A DNA stretch of 64,000 bases. Source: Achromobacter deleyi (GTDB taxonomy: Bacteria; Pseudomonadota; Gammaproteobacteria; Burkholderiales; Burkholderiaceae_B). The position numbers were made by a program, and so were the translations under genes. A model generated the notes under the pieces. The model saw nothing but the letters and a program-made list of their open reading frames with translations, was not told where the DNA came from and did no database searches. Where the stretch lies: NCBI RefSeq assembly GCF_016127315.1, contig NZ_CP065997.1, positions 6,076,001 through 6,140,000 on the forward strand. Direction: 5' to 3'. Positions 42,510 through 50,958 of this stretch are shown piece after piece. Numbering within the stretch: the stretch's first letter is position 1; every line of letters begins with the position of its first letter.

Positions 42510-43360
42510 GCGCCGTGAACATTCCCCGTCCGGCCCTGGCCGAGTCGCCCGTCATCGTGACGGTGGCGCCCAACGGCGCCTACAAGAAGGCCGCCGACCA
42601 TCCGGCGGTGCCGCTGACGGCCGAGGCCCTGGCGCTGGAGGCCCGCGCCTGCCTGGACGCGGGCGCGGCGATGATGCACATGCACGTGCGCAAGCCGGAC
42701 GGCAGCCATCTGCTGGACGCGCAGGCGTACCGCGACGCGCTGGCGGCGGTGCGGCGCGCGGTGGGCGACGAGCTGCTGGTGCAGGTGACGAGCGAAGCGG
42801 CGGGCGTGTACCAGGCGGCCGAGCAGATGGCGCTGGTGCGCGAGCTGGAACCGGAGGCGGTGTCGATCGGCCTGCGCGAGATCGCGGTGCCGGAGATCGC
42901 GGAGGCCGAGCTGGCGGCGTTCCTGGCCTGGGTGGCCGAGCGGCGCATCATGACGCAGATCATCCTGTACGACGAGGGCGACGTGCGGCGCTGGCTGTCG
43001 CTGCGGGCGCGGGGGCTGGTGCCGCCGGGCGCATGGTCGGTGCTGTTCGTGCTGGGGCGCTATAGCGTGGGGCAGACGTCGTCGGCCTATGACCTGCTGC
43101 CGTTCCTGGCGGCGTATGACCACTCGCTGCCCTGGGCGGTGTGCGCGTTCGGGGCGCAGGAGAATGCCTGCGTGACGACGGCGGCGGCGTTCGGGGGGCA
43201 TATGCGGGTGGGGTTCGAGAATAATTTGAAGCTGCGGGATGGGGCGGTGGCTTCGGGGAATGGGGAGTTGGTGCGGCAGGCGGTGGAAGGGGCGATTGCT
43301 TTGGGGCGGCCGCTGGCGGATGCTGCGCAGGCGCGGCGGATCTATGGGGCGGTTGCCTAA
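42506..43360 (+). CDS. BKACE-family beta-keto acid cleavage enzyme
   Basis: A 284-residue BKACE (DUF849) enzyme, which condenses a beta-keto acid with acetyl-CoA and releases acetoacetyl-CoA plus a shorter product. The zinc motif HMH in AAMMHMHVRKPDG, VTVAPNGAYKKAADHPAVPL near the start, and GGHMRVGFENNLKL near the end are family features. It begins with GTG in a GTGA overlap. With the upstream dehydrogenase it could turn carnitine into 3-dehydrocarnitine and then betaine plus acetoacetyl-CoA. Oddly, the last 60 or so codons switch from GGC/CTG/GAC to GGG/TTG/GAT, unlike the rest of the gene. Confidence 0.88.
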   Translation: MSAVNIPRPALAESPVIVTVAPNGAYKKAADHPAVPLTAEALALEARACLDAGAAMMHMHVRKPDGSHLLDAQAYRDALAAVRRAVGDELLVQVTSEAAGVYQAAEQMALVRELEPEAVSIGLREIAVPEIAEAELAAFLAWVAERRIMTQIILYDEGDVRRWLSLRARGLVPPGAWSVLFVLGRYSVGQTSSAYDLLPFLAAYDHSLPWAVCAFGAQENACVTTAAAFGGHMRVGFENNLKLRDGAVASGNGELVRQAVEGAIALGRPLADAAQARRIYGAVA

Positions 43361-43424
43361 CGGCTGGGTTTGCGCTCGATGTGTCGAGGCCTGGTTGCGG
43401 GTAGGTGATCCGATCGGCCTGGTC

Positions 43425-43480
43425 TTTGATTGCACGTCTTTGATTGTCTTTCTTTGATTGCCCGTTTTTGATTGCTCGCT
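43425..43480 (+). repeat. 14-bp tandem repeat, four copies
   Basis: TTTGATTG recurs at exactly 43425, 43439, 43453 and 43467, each followed by a variable hexamer (CACGTC, TCTTTC, CCCGTT, CTCGCT). The period of 14 is exact. It lies in the gene-free stretch 43361-44085. Confidence 0.85.
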
Positions 43481-43500
43481 CTGGGCAATTTGCTTGGGCC

Positions 43501-43666
43501 GCCAGGGGCGTCGGCCCCCCGGCGGGCGCGGCCTCCGGGGGTGGTCCGGCCCGCGGGGGCCGGACTGCCCCGCGCTCATCCTCGTTGGCGCCTGCGGCGC
43601 CTGCCTTCGGATTCCGCCGGGCACCCCCTGGACGGCCGCGCCCGCCGGGGGGCCGACGCCCCTGGC
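43501..43666. repeat. 166-bp element with 33-bp perfect terminal inverted repeats
   Basis: Bases 43501-43533 (starting GCCAGGGGCGTCGGCC) are the exact inverse of 43634-43666 (ending GACGCCCCTGGC). About 100 bases lie between, with a further imperfect match continuing inward on each side. The whole would fold into a long GC-rich hairpin or cruciform. No transposase is present. It could be a dispersed palindromic repeat or a miniature element; the open frames across it are low-complexity by-products of the composition. Confidence 0.8.
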
Positions 43667-43758
43667 TACAGTTCTTGCTGGCCTTGGGGAGCTGGGACGA
43701 CGAGGGATCCTGGCGTTCTTTTGGCGGGATTTTTTTGCTGGAAGACTTTGTATTGCCC

Positions 43759-43793
43759 GTCATCGAGGGCCGCCCTGCGCGGCCCTCGATGAC
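43759..43793. terminator. 14-pair perfect hairpin
   Basis: GTCATCGAGGGCCG (43759-43772) and CGGCCCTCGATGAC (43780-43793) pair perfectly around a seven-base loop. No T-run follows, so it may be a weak terminator or part of the repeat cluster. Confidence 0.5.
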
Positions 43794-43910
43794 TTACACG
43801 CTGACTTACACGCTGACTTACACGCTGACTTACACGCTGACTTACACGCTGACTTACACGCTGACTTACGCGGTGGCTTGTTCGGTGACTTGTGCGGTGG
43901 CTTGTGCCGG
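43791..43910 (+). repeat. 12-bp tandem repeat, six perfect and four degenerate copies
   Basis: GACTTACACGCT is repeated six times without change (43791-43862), then GACTTACGCGGT, GGCTTGTTCGGT, GACTTGTGCGGT and GGCTTGTGCCGG continue the period to 43910. It starts inside the end of the preceding hairpin. All frames through it give simple repeats (for example TLTY or SACK), with no sign of a real protein. Confidence 0.9.
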
Positions 43911-44085
43911 GGTGTTTTTAGGGGGGTGTTTCTTTCTGGGTTGGGTTGCGCAATATATATAAGTACATAGCGGCGGCGCGGGGTTTTGCGCTGTGCTGCA
44001 ACATTGCGTGTTGAAAAGGCATCTGCTAAAAACTTCGACATCCGCACGTTAAACGCAATACCCCGACTGTCTGGTGAGGTGGTGT
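43911..44085 (+). promoter_or_regulatory. Leader region of the nap-ccm operon
   Basis: This 175-base stretch must contain the nap promoter unless transcription enters from further left. It has an AT-rich CAATATATATAAG around 43951-43963 and a weak TTGCGT-17-TAAAAA pair at 44004-44032. No perfect FNR site is visible, unlike before ttrB. Assignment of a specific promoter is tentative. Confidence 0.3.
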
Positions 44086-44244
44086 GTGTCAAACGAGTCT
44101 GATGGCTACACGAAGCCGCAGGAGCTGCGCAGTTTTCTGTTCCTGACGGCGGTCATGGCCCCCGTTCTTACGGTGATCATCGTCGCGGGCTACGGTTTCA
44201 TTGTCTGGTTCTATCAGTTGTTTGCCGGTCCTCCGGGCAGCTGA
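44086..44244 (+). CDS. napE: NapE, small membrane protein of periplasmic nitrate reductase
   Basis: A 52-residue single-span membrane protein. After a short polar N-terminus (SNESDGYTKPQE) comes ELRSFLFLTAVMAPVLTVII followed by VAGYGFIVWFYQLFAGPPGS, the conserved NapE sequence. The GTG at 44086 has GAGGTGGT upstream. Its role in nitrate reduction is unclear even in model species. It opens the nap cluster; the stop TGA shares a base with the ATG of napD. Confidence 0.9.
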   Translation: MSNESDGYTKPQELRSFLFLTAVMAPVLTVIIVAGYGFIVWFYQLFAGPPGS

Positions 44245-44588
44245 TGCGTACCGACGGAACCGCCCTCATGTCCGCGCCTCCTTCCCTGCCGGCCGCTGCG
44301 CCGGTTTCCCCTGAATTGCATATCGCCAGCCTGGTCGTGCATGCCACGCCGCGTCGGCTGGACGAGGTGCGCCGTGCGGTGCTCGCGATCGCGGGCGCCG
44401 AGATCCATGGCGCGTCCGAGACGGGCAAGCTGGTGGTGACGCTGGAAGCCCCCTCCACTGACGACATGATGGCGCGGATCTCGCAGATCCAGCGACTGGA
44501 TGGCGTGCTGGCATCGGCGCTGGTGTACCAGCACGCCGACACGCTGGCCGCGATGAACGAGGAGATCGACGATGGCAATGGCCCGTAG
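44244..44588 (+). CDS. napD: NapD, chaperone for NapA
   Basis: A 114-residue cytoplasmic chaperone with a ferredoxin-like fold that binds the Tat signal peptide of Nap[21 protein letters not shown] and the central [16 protein letters not shown] are typical. The first ATG at 44244 is coupled to napE (TGATG); an internal ATG at 44268 would give a size closer to other NapD proteins. It overlaps napA by 17 bases. Confidence 0.92.
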   Translation: MRTDGTALMSAPPSLPAAAPVSPELHIASLVVHATPRRLDEVRRAVLAIAGAEIHGASETGKLVVTLEAPSTDDMMARISQIQRLDGVLASALVYQHADTLAAMNEEIDDGNGP

Positions 44589-47067
44589 GGAGTTCATCAA
44601 GCAGTCCGCCGCCGCCGCGGCCGCCACGGTGGCGGGGATTCCGGTGGTGGGCTACACGCAGAACATCGTGACCGAGTCGGAGGCCGCCAAGCTCAAGTGG
44701 TCCAAGGCGCCCTGTAGGTTCTGCGGGACCGGCTGCGGCGTGAACGTCGCGGTGAAGGACAACCAGGTGGTGGCCACGCACGGCGACTTCAATGCCGAGG
44801 TCAACAAGGGGCTGAACTGCGTCAAGGGCTATTTCCTGTCCAAGATCATGTATGGCAACGACCGGCTGACGCAGCCGCTGCTGCGCATGAAGGACGGCAA
44901 GTACGCCAAGGATGGCGAGTTCGCGCCGGTGTCGTGGGACCAGGCCTTCGACGTGATGGCCGAGCAGTTCAAGCGCGTGCTCAAGGACAAGGGGCCGGAG
45001 GCCGTCGGCATGTTCGGCTCGGGCCAGTGGACGGTGTGGGAAGGCTACGCCGCGCTCAAGCTGATGAAGGCGGGGTTCCGCTCCAACAACCTGGACCCGA
45101 ACGCGCGCCACTGCATGGCGTCGGCGGCGGTGGGATTCATGCGCACCTTCGGCGCCGACGAGCCGATGGGCTGTTACGACGATATCGAAAACGCCGACGT
45201 GTTCGTGCTGTGGGGCTCGAACATGGCGGAGATGCATCCGATCCTGTGGACCCGCGTCACCGACCGGCGGCTGTCGGCGCCCAAGACCAAGGTGGCGGTG
45301 CTGTCGACCTTCGAGCACCGCTCGTACGAGCTGGCCGACCTGACGCTGACCTTCACGCCGCAGACCGACCTGGCGATCCTGAACTACATCGCCAACCACA
45401 TCATCCAGACCAAGCGCGTGAACCGCGAGTTCGTCGACAAGCACACGGTGTTCCGCGAGGGCAATACCGATATCGGCTACGGCCTGCGGCCCGACCACCC
45501 GTTGCAGCAGGCGGCCAAAAATGCCGGCGATGCCGGCGGCTCCAAGCCGATGACGTTCGACGAGTTCGCCAGGTTCGTGTCGCGCTACGACCTGGACTAC
45601 ACCGCCAAGCTGACCGGCGTGCCGAAGAAATCGCTGCAGGACCTGGCCGAGCTGTACGCCGACCCCAAGCTGCGGGTGACGTCGTTCTGGACCATGGGCT
45701 TCAACCAGCACACGCGCGGGGTGTGGGCCAACAACATGGTCTACAACATCCACCTGCTGACGGGCAAGATCTCGACGCCGGGCAACAGCCCGTTCTCGCT
45801 GACCGGGCAGCCCTCGGCCTGTGGCACGGCGCGCGAAGTGGGCACGTTCTCGCACCGGCTGCCGGCCGACCTGGTGGTGACCAATCCCAAGCACCGCGCC
45901 CACGCCGAGGACATCTGGCAGTTGCCGGCCGGCACCATCCCCGAGAAGGTCGGCGCGCACGCGGTGCTGCAGAACCGCATGCTGAAAGACGGCAAGATCA
46001 ACGCCTACTGGGTGATGGTCAACAACAACATGCAGGCGGCCGCCAACCTGATGAACGAGGGGCTGCCGGGCTACCGCAATCCGGACAACTTCATCGTCGT
46101 GTCCGACGCCTACCCCACCGTCACCACCATCTCGGCCGACCTGATCCTGCCGGCCGCCATGTGGGTGGAAAAGGAAGGCGCCTACGGCAACGCCGAGCGC
46201 CGCACGCAGTTCTGGCACCAGCTGGTCGACGCGCCGGGCCAGGCGCGTTCCGACCTGTGGCAGCTGATGGAGTTCTCCAAGCGCTTCAAGGTCGAGGAAG
46301 TCTGGCCGGCCGACCTCCTGGCCAAGAAGCCCGAATACCGCGACAAGACCCTGTTCGACGTGCTGTTCGCCAACGGCAAGGTCAACCGCTATCCCAACAC
46401 CGAGCGCGACAAGGACTACGCCAACCAGGAGGCCGAGGCCTTCGGCTTCTATGCGCAGAAGGGCCTGTTCGAGGAATACGCCGAGTTCGGCCGCGGCCAC
46501 GGCCATGACCTGGCGCCGTTCGACACCTACCACGAGGTGCGCGGGCTGCGCTGGCCGGTGGTCAAGGGCAAGGAAACGCTGTGGCGCTACCGCGAGGGCA
46601 GCGATCCGTACGTGAAGCCGGGCGCCGGCTTCGAGTTCTACGGCAACCCGGACGGCCGCGCCATCATCTACGCCCTGCCCTACGAGCCGCCGCCAGAGTC
46701 GCCGGACAAGGAATACCCGTTCTGGCTGTCGACCGGGCGGGTGCTGGAGCACTGGCATTCCGGCTCGATGACGCGGCGCGTGCCCGAGCTGTACCGGGCC
46801 TTTCCCAACGCGGTCTGTTTCATGCACCCCGACGACGCGCAGGCCATGGGCCTGCGGCGCGGGGTCGAGGTCGAGATCATCTCGCGGCGCGGCAGGATGC
46901 GCACCCGGCTGGAGACCCGCGGGCGCGACAAGCCGCCGCGCGGGCTGGTGTTCGTGCCGTGGTTCGACGCCGGCCAGCTGATCAACAAGGTCACGCTGGA
47001 CGCCACCGACCCGATCTCGTTCCAGACCGACTTCAAGAAGTGCGCGGTCAAGATCGTCAAGGTCTGA
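44572..47067 (+). CDS. napA: NapA, periplasmic nitrate reductase catalytic subunit
   Basis: An 831-residue molybdenum enzyme reducing nitrate to nitrite in the periplasm. A Tat signal ([15 protein letters not shown]) is followed by the 4Fe-4S site [20 protein letters not shown] with its fourth Cys in LNCVKGYF. Mo is bound through the Cys of [20 protein letters not shown], the NapA pattern. bis-MGD-binding segments run to the C-terminus ([32 protein letters not shown]). GAGGAGA precedes the ATG at 44572; a second ATG is two codons on. It is loaded by NapD and receives electrons from NapB and NapC. Confidence 0.97.
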   Translation: MAMARREFIKQSAAAAAATVAGIPVVGYTQNIVTESEAAKLKWSKAPCRFCGTGCGVNVAVKDNQVVATHGDFNAEVNKGLNCVKGYFLSKIMYGNDRLTQPLLRMKDGKYAKDGEFAPVSWDQAFDVMAEQFKRVLKDKGPEAVGMFGSGQWTVWEGYAALKLMKAGFRSNNLDPNARHCMASAAVGFMRTFGADEPMGCYDDIENADVFVLWGSNMAEMHPILWTRVTDRRLSAPKTKVAVLSTFEHRSYELADLTLTFTPQTDLAILNYIANHIIQTKRVNREFVDKHTVFREGNTDIGYGLRPDHPLQQAAKNAGDAGGSKPMTFDEFARFVSRYDLDYTAKLTGVPKKSLQDLAELYADPKLRVTSFWTMGFNQHTRGVWANNMVYNIHLLTGKISTPGNSPFSLTGQPSACGTAREVGTFSHRLPADLVVTNPKHRAHAEDIWQLPAGTIPEKVGAHAVLQNRMLKDGKINAYWVMVNNNMQAAANLMNEGLPGYRNPDNFIVVSDAYPTVTTISADLILPAAMWVEKEGAYGNAERRTQFWHQLVDAPGQARSDLWQLMEFSKRFKVEEVWPADLLAKKPEYRDKTLFDVLFANGKVNRYPNTERDKDYANQEAEAFGFYAQKGLFEEYAEFGRGHGHDLAPFDTYHEVRGLRWPVVKGKETLWRYREGSDPYVKPGAGFEFYGNPDGRAIIYALPYEPPPESPDKEYPFWLSTGRVLEHWHSGSMTRRVPELYRAFPNAVCFMHPDDAQAMGLRRGVEVEIISRRGRMRTRLETRGRDKPPRGLVFVPWFDAGQLINKVTLDATDPISFQTDFKKCAVKIVKV

Positions 47068-47087
47068 CGCGCGCACCGGAGACAGCC

Positions 47088-47564
47088 ATGAACCGACGCG
47101 CTCTCGCTTTCGTATTGTGCGCAGCCTGTAGCATCGCGGCCTGGGCCGCGCCACCGCTCGAGGTGCAGGACCCGATGCGCGGCCCCACGCCCATCGCCGA
47201 CGAGACCGACCCGCCGCTGATCAGTCCGATCGAGAACAAGGACATCAAGCGGATGCGCACCTATTCGATGCAGCCGCCCACCATCCCGCACAGCATCGAC
47301 GGCTACCAGATCGACAAGAACTTCAACCGCTGCCTGGCCTGCCACGCCCGCGTCAACACCGAGGAGACCCAGGCGCCGCCGCTGAGCGTGACCCACTACA
47401 TGGACCGCGACAGCAACGTGCTGGCCGAGGTCTCGCCGCGGCGCTACTTCTGCGTGCAGTGCCACGTGCCGCAGGCCGAGGCCAAGCCGCTGGTGTCCAA
47501 TACCTACCAGGACATCGACGTGATCCTCAAGCGCCTCTCCGCCCCGGCGTCCGGCAAGAAGTAA
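47088..47564 (+). CDS. napB: NapB, dihaem cytochrome c subunit
   Basis: A 158-residue periplasmic protein with signal peptide (ending AAWAAPP) and two CxxCH haem sites, CLACH and CVQCH, as expected for Nap[20 protein letters not shown] and [20 protein letters not shown] are strongly family-like. It passes electrons from NapC to NapA. GGAGACAGCC precedes the ATG at 47088. Haem attachment depends on the ccm genes immediately downstream. Confidence 0.96.
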   Translation: MNRRALAFVLCAACSIAAWAAPPLEVQDPMRGPTPIADETDPPLISPIENKDIKRMRTYSMQPPTIPHSIDGYQIDKNFNRCLACHARVNTEETQAPPLSVTHYMDRDSNVLAEVSPRRYFCVQCHVPQAEAKPLVSNTYQDIDVILKRLSAPASGKK

Positions 47565-47580
47565 GGCACGGGGAACCGCC

Positions 47581-48213
47581 ATGGTCAAACTCATCAAGCG
47601 CTACTGGAACATCATCCGCCGGCCCAGCGTGCACTTCAGCCTGGGCTTCCTGACGGTGGGCGGCTTCATCGGCGGCATCCTGTTCTGGGGCGCCTTCAAC
47701 ACCGCCATGGAGTTCACCAACACCGAGAAATTCTGCACCGGCTGCCACGAGATGCGCGACAACGTCTACGCCGAGCTCAAGGGCACCATCCACTTCACCA
47801 ACCGTTCCGGCGTGCGCGCGCTGTGTTCCGACTGCCACGTGCCGCACAACTGGACCGACAAGATCGCCCGCAAGATGCAGGCGTCCAAGGAGGTCTGGGG
47901 CAAGATCTTCGGCACCATCGACACGCGCGAGAAATTCGTCGACAAGCGGCTGGAACTGGCCAGGCACGAGTGGGCCCGCTTCAAGGCCAACGATTCGCTG
48001 GAATGCCGCAACTGCCACAACTACGACTACATGGACTTCACGCGCCAGAGCGTGCGCGCGCAGAACATGCATTCGACCTACCTGGCCGACAAGAGCAAGA
48101 CCTGCATCGACTGCCACAAGGGCATCGCCCACAAGCTGCCCAACATCCCGCCCGGCGAACTGTCGTCGGTGCCCGGCCTGAACGGCCCGGACGGCCCGCA
48201 TGCGGCCCGTTGA
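47581..48213 (+). CDS. napC: NapC, tetrahaem quinol dehydrogenase
   Basis: A 210-residue NapC/NirT-family membrane cytochrome. One N-terminal transmembrane helix ([20 protein letters not shown]) anchors a periplasmic domain with four CxxCH sites: CTGCH, CSDCH, CRNCH and CIDCH. It oxidises quinol and feeds NapB. It overlaps ccmA by 14 bases. Confidence 0.96.
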   Translation: MVKLIKRYWNIIRRPSVHFSLGFLTVGGFIGGILFWGAFNTAMEFTNTEKFCTGCHEMRDNVYAELKGTIHFTNRSGVRALCSDCHVPHNWTDKIARKMQASKEVWGKIFGTIDTREKFVDKRLELARHEWARFKANDSLECRNCHNYDYMDFTRQSVRAQNMHSTYLADKSKTCIDCHKGIAHKLPNIPPGELSSVPGLNGPDGPHAAR

Positions 48214-48931
48214 GCCGCCCTTCGCCGCCCTGGCCGGCGCCGCGGCGGACAGCGCCGGGACGGACAGCGACACCGCCACGGCGGACGCCGGCCTGCGCGC
48301 GGTCGGCCTGGTCGGCCGGCGCGGCGCGGCGGCCCCGATCGACCTGGCGCTGGCCCCGGGCCAGCTGCTGCGGGTGCGCGGCGCCAACGGCAGCGGCAAG
48401 ACCAGCCTGCTGCGCATGCTGGCCGGCCTGCTGCGGCCGCTGGCCGGCGGCGTGCAATGGCGCGGCCGCGACATCCGCCGCGACCCGGCCTCCTATCACG
48501 CGCGGATGGCTTTCCTGTCGCACGGCAACGGCCTGTGCGGCGAGCTGAGCGCGGCCGACAACCTGCGCTATGCGCTGGCGATAGCCGGCGCGCCCGCCAT
48601 CGACACCGGGCCGGCCCTGCGCGCCTGGCGTCTGGAAGCCTGCGCCGAGCAGCCGGCGGCGCGGCTGTCGCAGGGCCAGGGCCGGCGGCTGGCGCTGGCG
48701 GCCACGGTGCTGGCGGGCAAGCCGCTGTGGCTGCTGGATGAACCCGACGCGGGGCTGGACGCCGCCAGCCTCGACCTGCTGGACCAGGCGCTGGCCGCGC
48801 ACCTGGCCGGCGGCGGCCTGGCCGTGGTGGCCTCGCACCGCCCACCCGGCCTGGCCTTCGCCGATATGCAAACCCTGGACATGGATGACTACGCCGATGC
48901 TGGCAACGCTGTGGCAGTTGGCGCGCCGTGA
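48200..48931 (+). CDS. ccmA: CcmA, haem exporter ATPase
   Basis: A 243-residue ABC ATPase. Walker [10 protein letters not shown], signature LSQGQGRR and Walker [13 protein letters not shown] are present. With CcmB, CcmC and CcmD it releases holo-CcmE from CcmC during cytochrome c maturation. About 30 extra residues precede the usual start. The ATG at 48200 lies inside napC and the end overlaps ccmB, so translation is coupled on both sides. Confidence 0.94.
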   Translation: MRPVEPPFAALAGAAADSAGTDSDTATADAGLRAVGLVGRRGAAAPIDLALAPGQLLRVRGANGSGKTSLLRMLAGLLRPLAGGVQWRGRDIRRDPASYHARMAFLSHGNGLCGELSAADNLRYALAIAGAPAIDTGPALRAWRLEACAEQPAARLSQGQGRRLALAATVLAGKPLWLLDEPDAGLDAASLDLLDQALAAHLAGGGLAVVASHRPPGLAFADMQTLDMDDYADAGNAVAVGAP

Positions 48932-49562
48932 ACTGCGGCTGGCCTGGCGGCGGCCGGCGGAAACGCTGGGCGCGACGCTGTTCTTCGTGGTGGCGGGCTC
49001 GCTGTTCCCGCTGGCCATCGGCCCCGACCCGGCGCTGCTGGCCGCCATCGGCCCCGGCGTGCTGTGGGTCTGCGCCCTGCTCGGCATCCTGCTGACGCTG
49101 CAACGCCCTTTCGCCCAGGACTACGACAACGGCGCGCTGGAACAGCTGCTGGTGTCGCCGCATCCCCTGCCCGTGCTGGTGGCCACCAAGCTGGCCGCGC
49201 ACTGGTTCAGCAGCTGCCTGCCGCTGATCCTGGCCAGCCCGGTGCTGGCGCTGCAGTTCGGCCTGACGCCGGGCGCCATCGGCGTGCTGGCGCTGTCGCT
49301 GCTGTTGGGCACGCCAACGCTGGCGCTGGTCGGCGGGCTGGGCGCGGCGCTGACGCTGGGCCTGCGCGGCGGCGCGCTGTTGCCGCTGCTGGTGCTGCCG
49401 CTGTACGTGCCGGTGCTGATCTTCGGCAGCGGCGCGGTGGCCGCGGTGCATGCCGGCCTGGGCGCCGGCCCGCAATTGTCGTTGCTGGGCGCCGGCCTGT
49501 GCCTGGCGTTGCTGCTGTGCCCGTGGAGCGCCTCGGCCGCGCTGCGCGTGGCGTTGGACTGA
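48885..49562 (+). CDS. ccmB: CcmB, haem exporter membrane subunit
   Basis: A 225-residue six-helix membrane protein matching the CcmB size (about 220). Features: [20 protein letters not shown] near the start, FAQDYDNGALEQLLVSPHPL and LLPLLVLPLYVPVLIFGSGA. The start at 48885, inside ccmA, fits homologues; a second ATG at 48897 is possible. It works with CcmA in the Ccm system. Confidence 0.93.
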   Translation: MTTPMLATLWQLARRELRLAWRRPAETLGATLFFVVAGSLFPLAIGPDPALLAAIGPGVLWVCALLGILLTLQRPFAQDYDNGALEQLLVSPHPLPVLVATKLAAHWFSSCLPLILASPVLALQFGLTPGAIGVLALSLLLGTPTLALVGGLGAALTLGLRGGALLPLLVLPLYVPVLIFGSGAVAAVHAGLGAGPQLSLLGAGLCLALLLCPWSASAALRVALD

Positions 49563-49574
49563 GGACCGGCCATC

Positions 49575-50348
49575 ATGCATTCGCCTCCGCATCTGACCCT
49601 GCTGCCAACCCCGCCCGCGCGCCCCGGCTGGCTGCGCTACGCCGCGCCGCAGCGCTTCTATCCGCTGGCCGGCCGGCTGATCCCGTGGCTGGCGCTGGCC
49701 GCGGCGCTGTTCGCCGCCGCCGGCCTCTACGTGGGCCTGGTCAAGGCCCCGGTCGACAGCCAGCAGGGCGAGGTCTACCGCATCCTCTTCATCCACGTGG
49801 CGGCGGCCTGGATGTCGATGTTCCTGTACCTGGTGATGGCGCTGTACGCCGCGCTCGGCCTGATATTGCAGACGCGGCTGTCGTTCATGATGATGCGGGC
49901 GCTGGCGCCCACCGGCGCGCTGTTCACCTTCCTGACCCTGTGGACCGGCGCGCTGTGGGGCAAGCCGACCTGGGGCGCCTGGTGGGTGTGGGACGCGCGC
50001 CTGACCTCGGAACTGATCCTGCTGTTCCTGTACCTGGGCTTCATGGCGCTGCAGGCGGCCAGCGACGATCCGCGCCGCGGCGACCGCGGCGGCGCCATCC
50101 TGCTGCTGGCCGGCGTGGTCAATGTGCCCATCATCTATTTCTCGGTGCGCTGGTGGAGCACGCTGCACCAGGGCGCCTCGATCAACCTGACCACCGCGCC
50201 CAGCATGGCGCGCGTCATGCTGGCGGCCATGCTGCTGATGGTGGCGGCATTCTGGCTGTACAGCGCGGCCGCGTCGCTGGCGCGGGTGCGCGGCATCATC
50301 GCCGAACGCGAACCGGCCTCGACCGAACCGCCCCGGGAGCGCCGATGA
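49575..50348 (+). CDS. ccmC: CcmC, haem-handling protein
   Basis: A 257-residue six-helix protein with the tryptophan-rich [17 protein letters not shown] motif that presents haem to CcmE. Conserved periplasmic His residues are expected near [14 protein letters not shown] and [15 protein letters not shown], both present. GAGGA precedes the ATG. Its stop overlaps the ccmD ATG. Confidence 0.95.
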   Translation: MHSPPHLTLLPTPPARPGWLRYAAPQRFYPLAGRLIPWLALAAALFAAAGLYVGLVKAPVDSQQGEVYRILFIHVAAAWMSMFLYLVMALYAALGLILQTRLSFMMMRALAPTGALFTFLTLWTGALWGKPTWGAWWVWDARLTSELILLFLYLGFMALQAASDDPRRGDRGGAILLLAGVVNVPIIYFSVRWWSTLHQGASINLTTAPSMARVMLAAMLLMVAAFWLYSAAASLARVRGIIAEREPASTEPPRERR

Positions 50349-50506
50349 GCTGGGACGCGCTGTTCTCGCTGCAGGGCCACGGCCCCTACCTGCTGGGCGC
50401 CTATGGCGTGACGCTGGCGCTGATCGCCTGGGAAGCCGGCACGCTGTGGCGGCGGGCGCGGGCGCGCCGCCGCGCCGCCCGCCTGCACGCCGGAGGCGGC
50501 CGATGA
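50345..50506 (+). CDS. ccmD: CcmD, small haem exporter protein
   Basis: A 53-residue single-span protein. [20 protein letters not shown] followed by a hydrophobic helix and a basic tail ([15 protein letters not shown]) is the CcmD pattern. It overlaps ccmC and ccmE by four bases each (ATGA). Confidence 0.9.
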   Translation: MSWDALFSLQGHGPYLLGAYGVTLALIAWEAGTLWRRARARRRAARLHAGGGR

Positions 50507-50958
50507 GTCCGCGCCGGCGCCGCGTGCTGGCGCTGCTGGGCGGCCTGGGCCTGCTGGCCGCGGCCGTCGCGCTGGTGCTCAATGCGCTGCAATCGAACCT
50601 GGTGTTCTTCTTCACGCCGACCCAGGTGGCGGCGCGCGAGGCGCCGACCCATGGCAGCTTTCGCGTCGGCGGCCTGGTGCAGGAAGGCTCGGTGCAGCGC
50701 GACGGGCTGAAGCTGCGCTTCATCGTCACCGACACCGCGCACGCGGTGCCCGTGACCTACCAGGGCCTGCTGCCCGACCTGTTCCGCGAGGGCAAGGGCG
50801 TGGTGGCCGCCGGCAAGCTCGACGCCGACGGCGTGTTCCAGGCCTCCGAAGTGCTGGCCAAGCACGACGAGAACTACATGCCGCCCGAAGCCGCCGACGC
50901 GCTCAAGCGGGCCGCGGCCGGCGCCACCGCCAACGCGGCGCGGGCGGACGCGCGATGA
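50503..50958 (+). CDS. ccmE: CcmE, haem chaperone
   Basis: A 151-residue membrane-anchored OB-fold protein. After one transmembrane helix, [20 protein letters not shown] leads to the haem-binding [11 protein letters not shown], where the His forms a covalent bond to haem and the Tyr is an axial ligand. It starts in an ATGA overlap with ccmD and ends in one with ccmF. Confidence 0.95.
   Translation: MSPRRRRVLALLGGLGLLAAAVALVLNALQSNLVFFFTPTQVAAREAPTHGSFRVGGLVQEGSVQRDGLKLRFIVTDTAHAVPVTYQGLLPDLFREGKGVVAAGKLDADGVFQASEVLAKHDENYMPPEAADALKRAAAGATANAARADAR

Noticed and set aside
43501..43666. Insertion sequence
   Set aside because: Terminal inverted repeats are present but the interior is about 100 bases with no transposase, and no target duplication was recognised.
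43425..43910. CRISPR array
   Set aside because: Units are 12-14 bases with no spacers of 30-40 bases, and no cas genes are present.
43444..43970. Open frames across the repeat cluster giving Gly/Pro/Arg-rich and TLTY- or ADLH-repeat proteins
   Set aside because: Three overlapping frames are open at once because of composition; no ribosome site, no family resemblance.
44266..47154. Long open frame antisense to napA
   Set aside because: It mirrors the napA codons in very GC-rich DNA, is His/Val/Arg-rich and matches no family. The sense frame is a textbook NapA.
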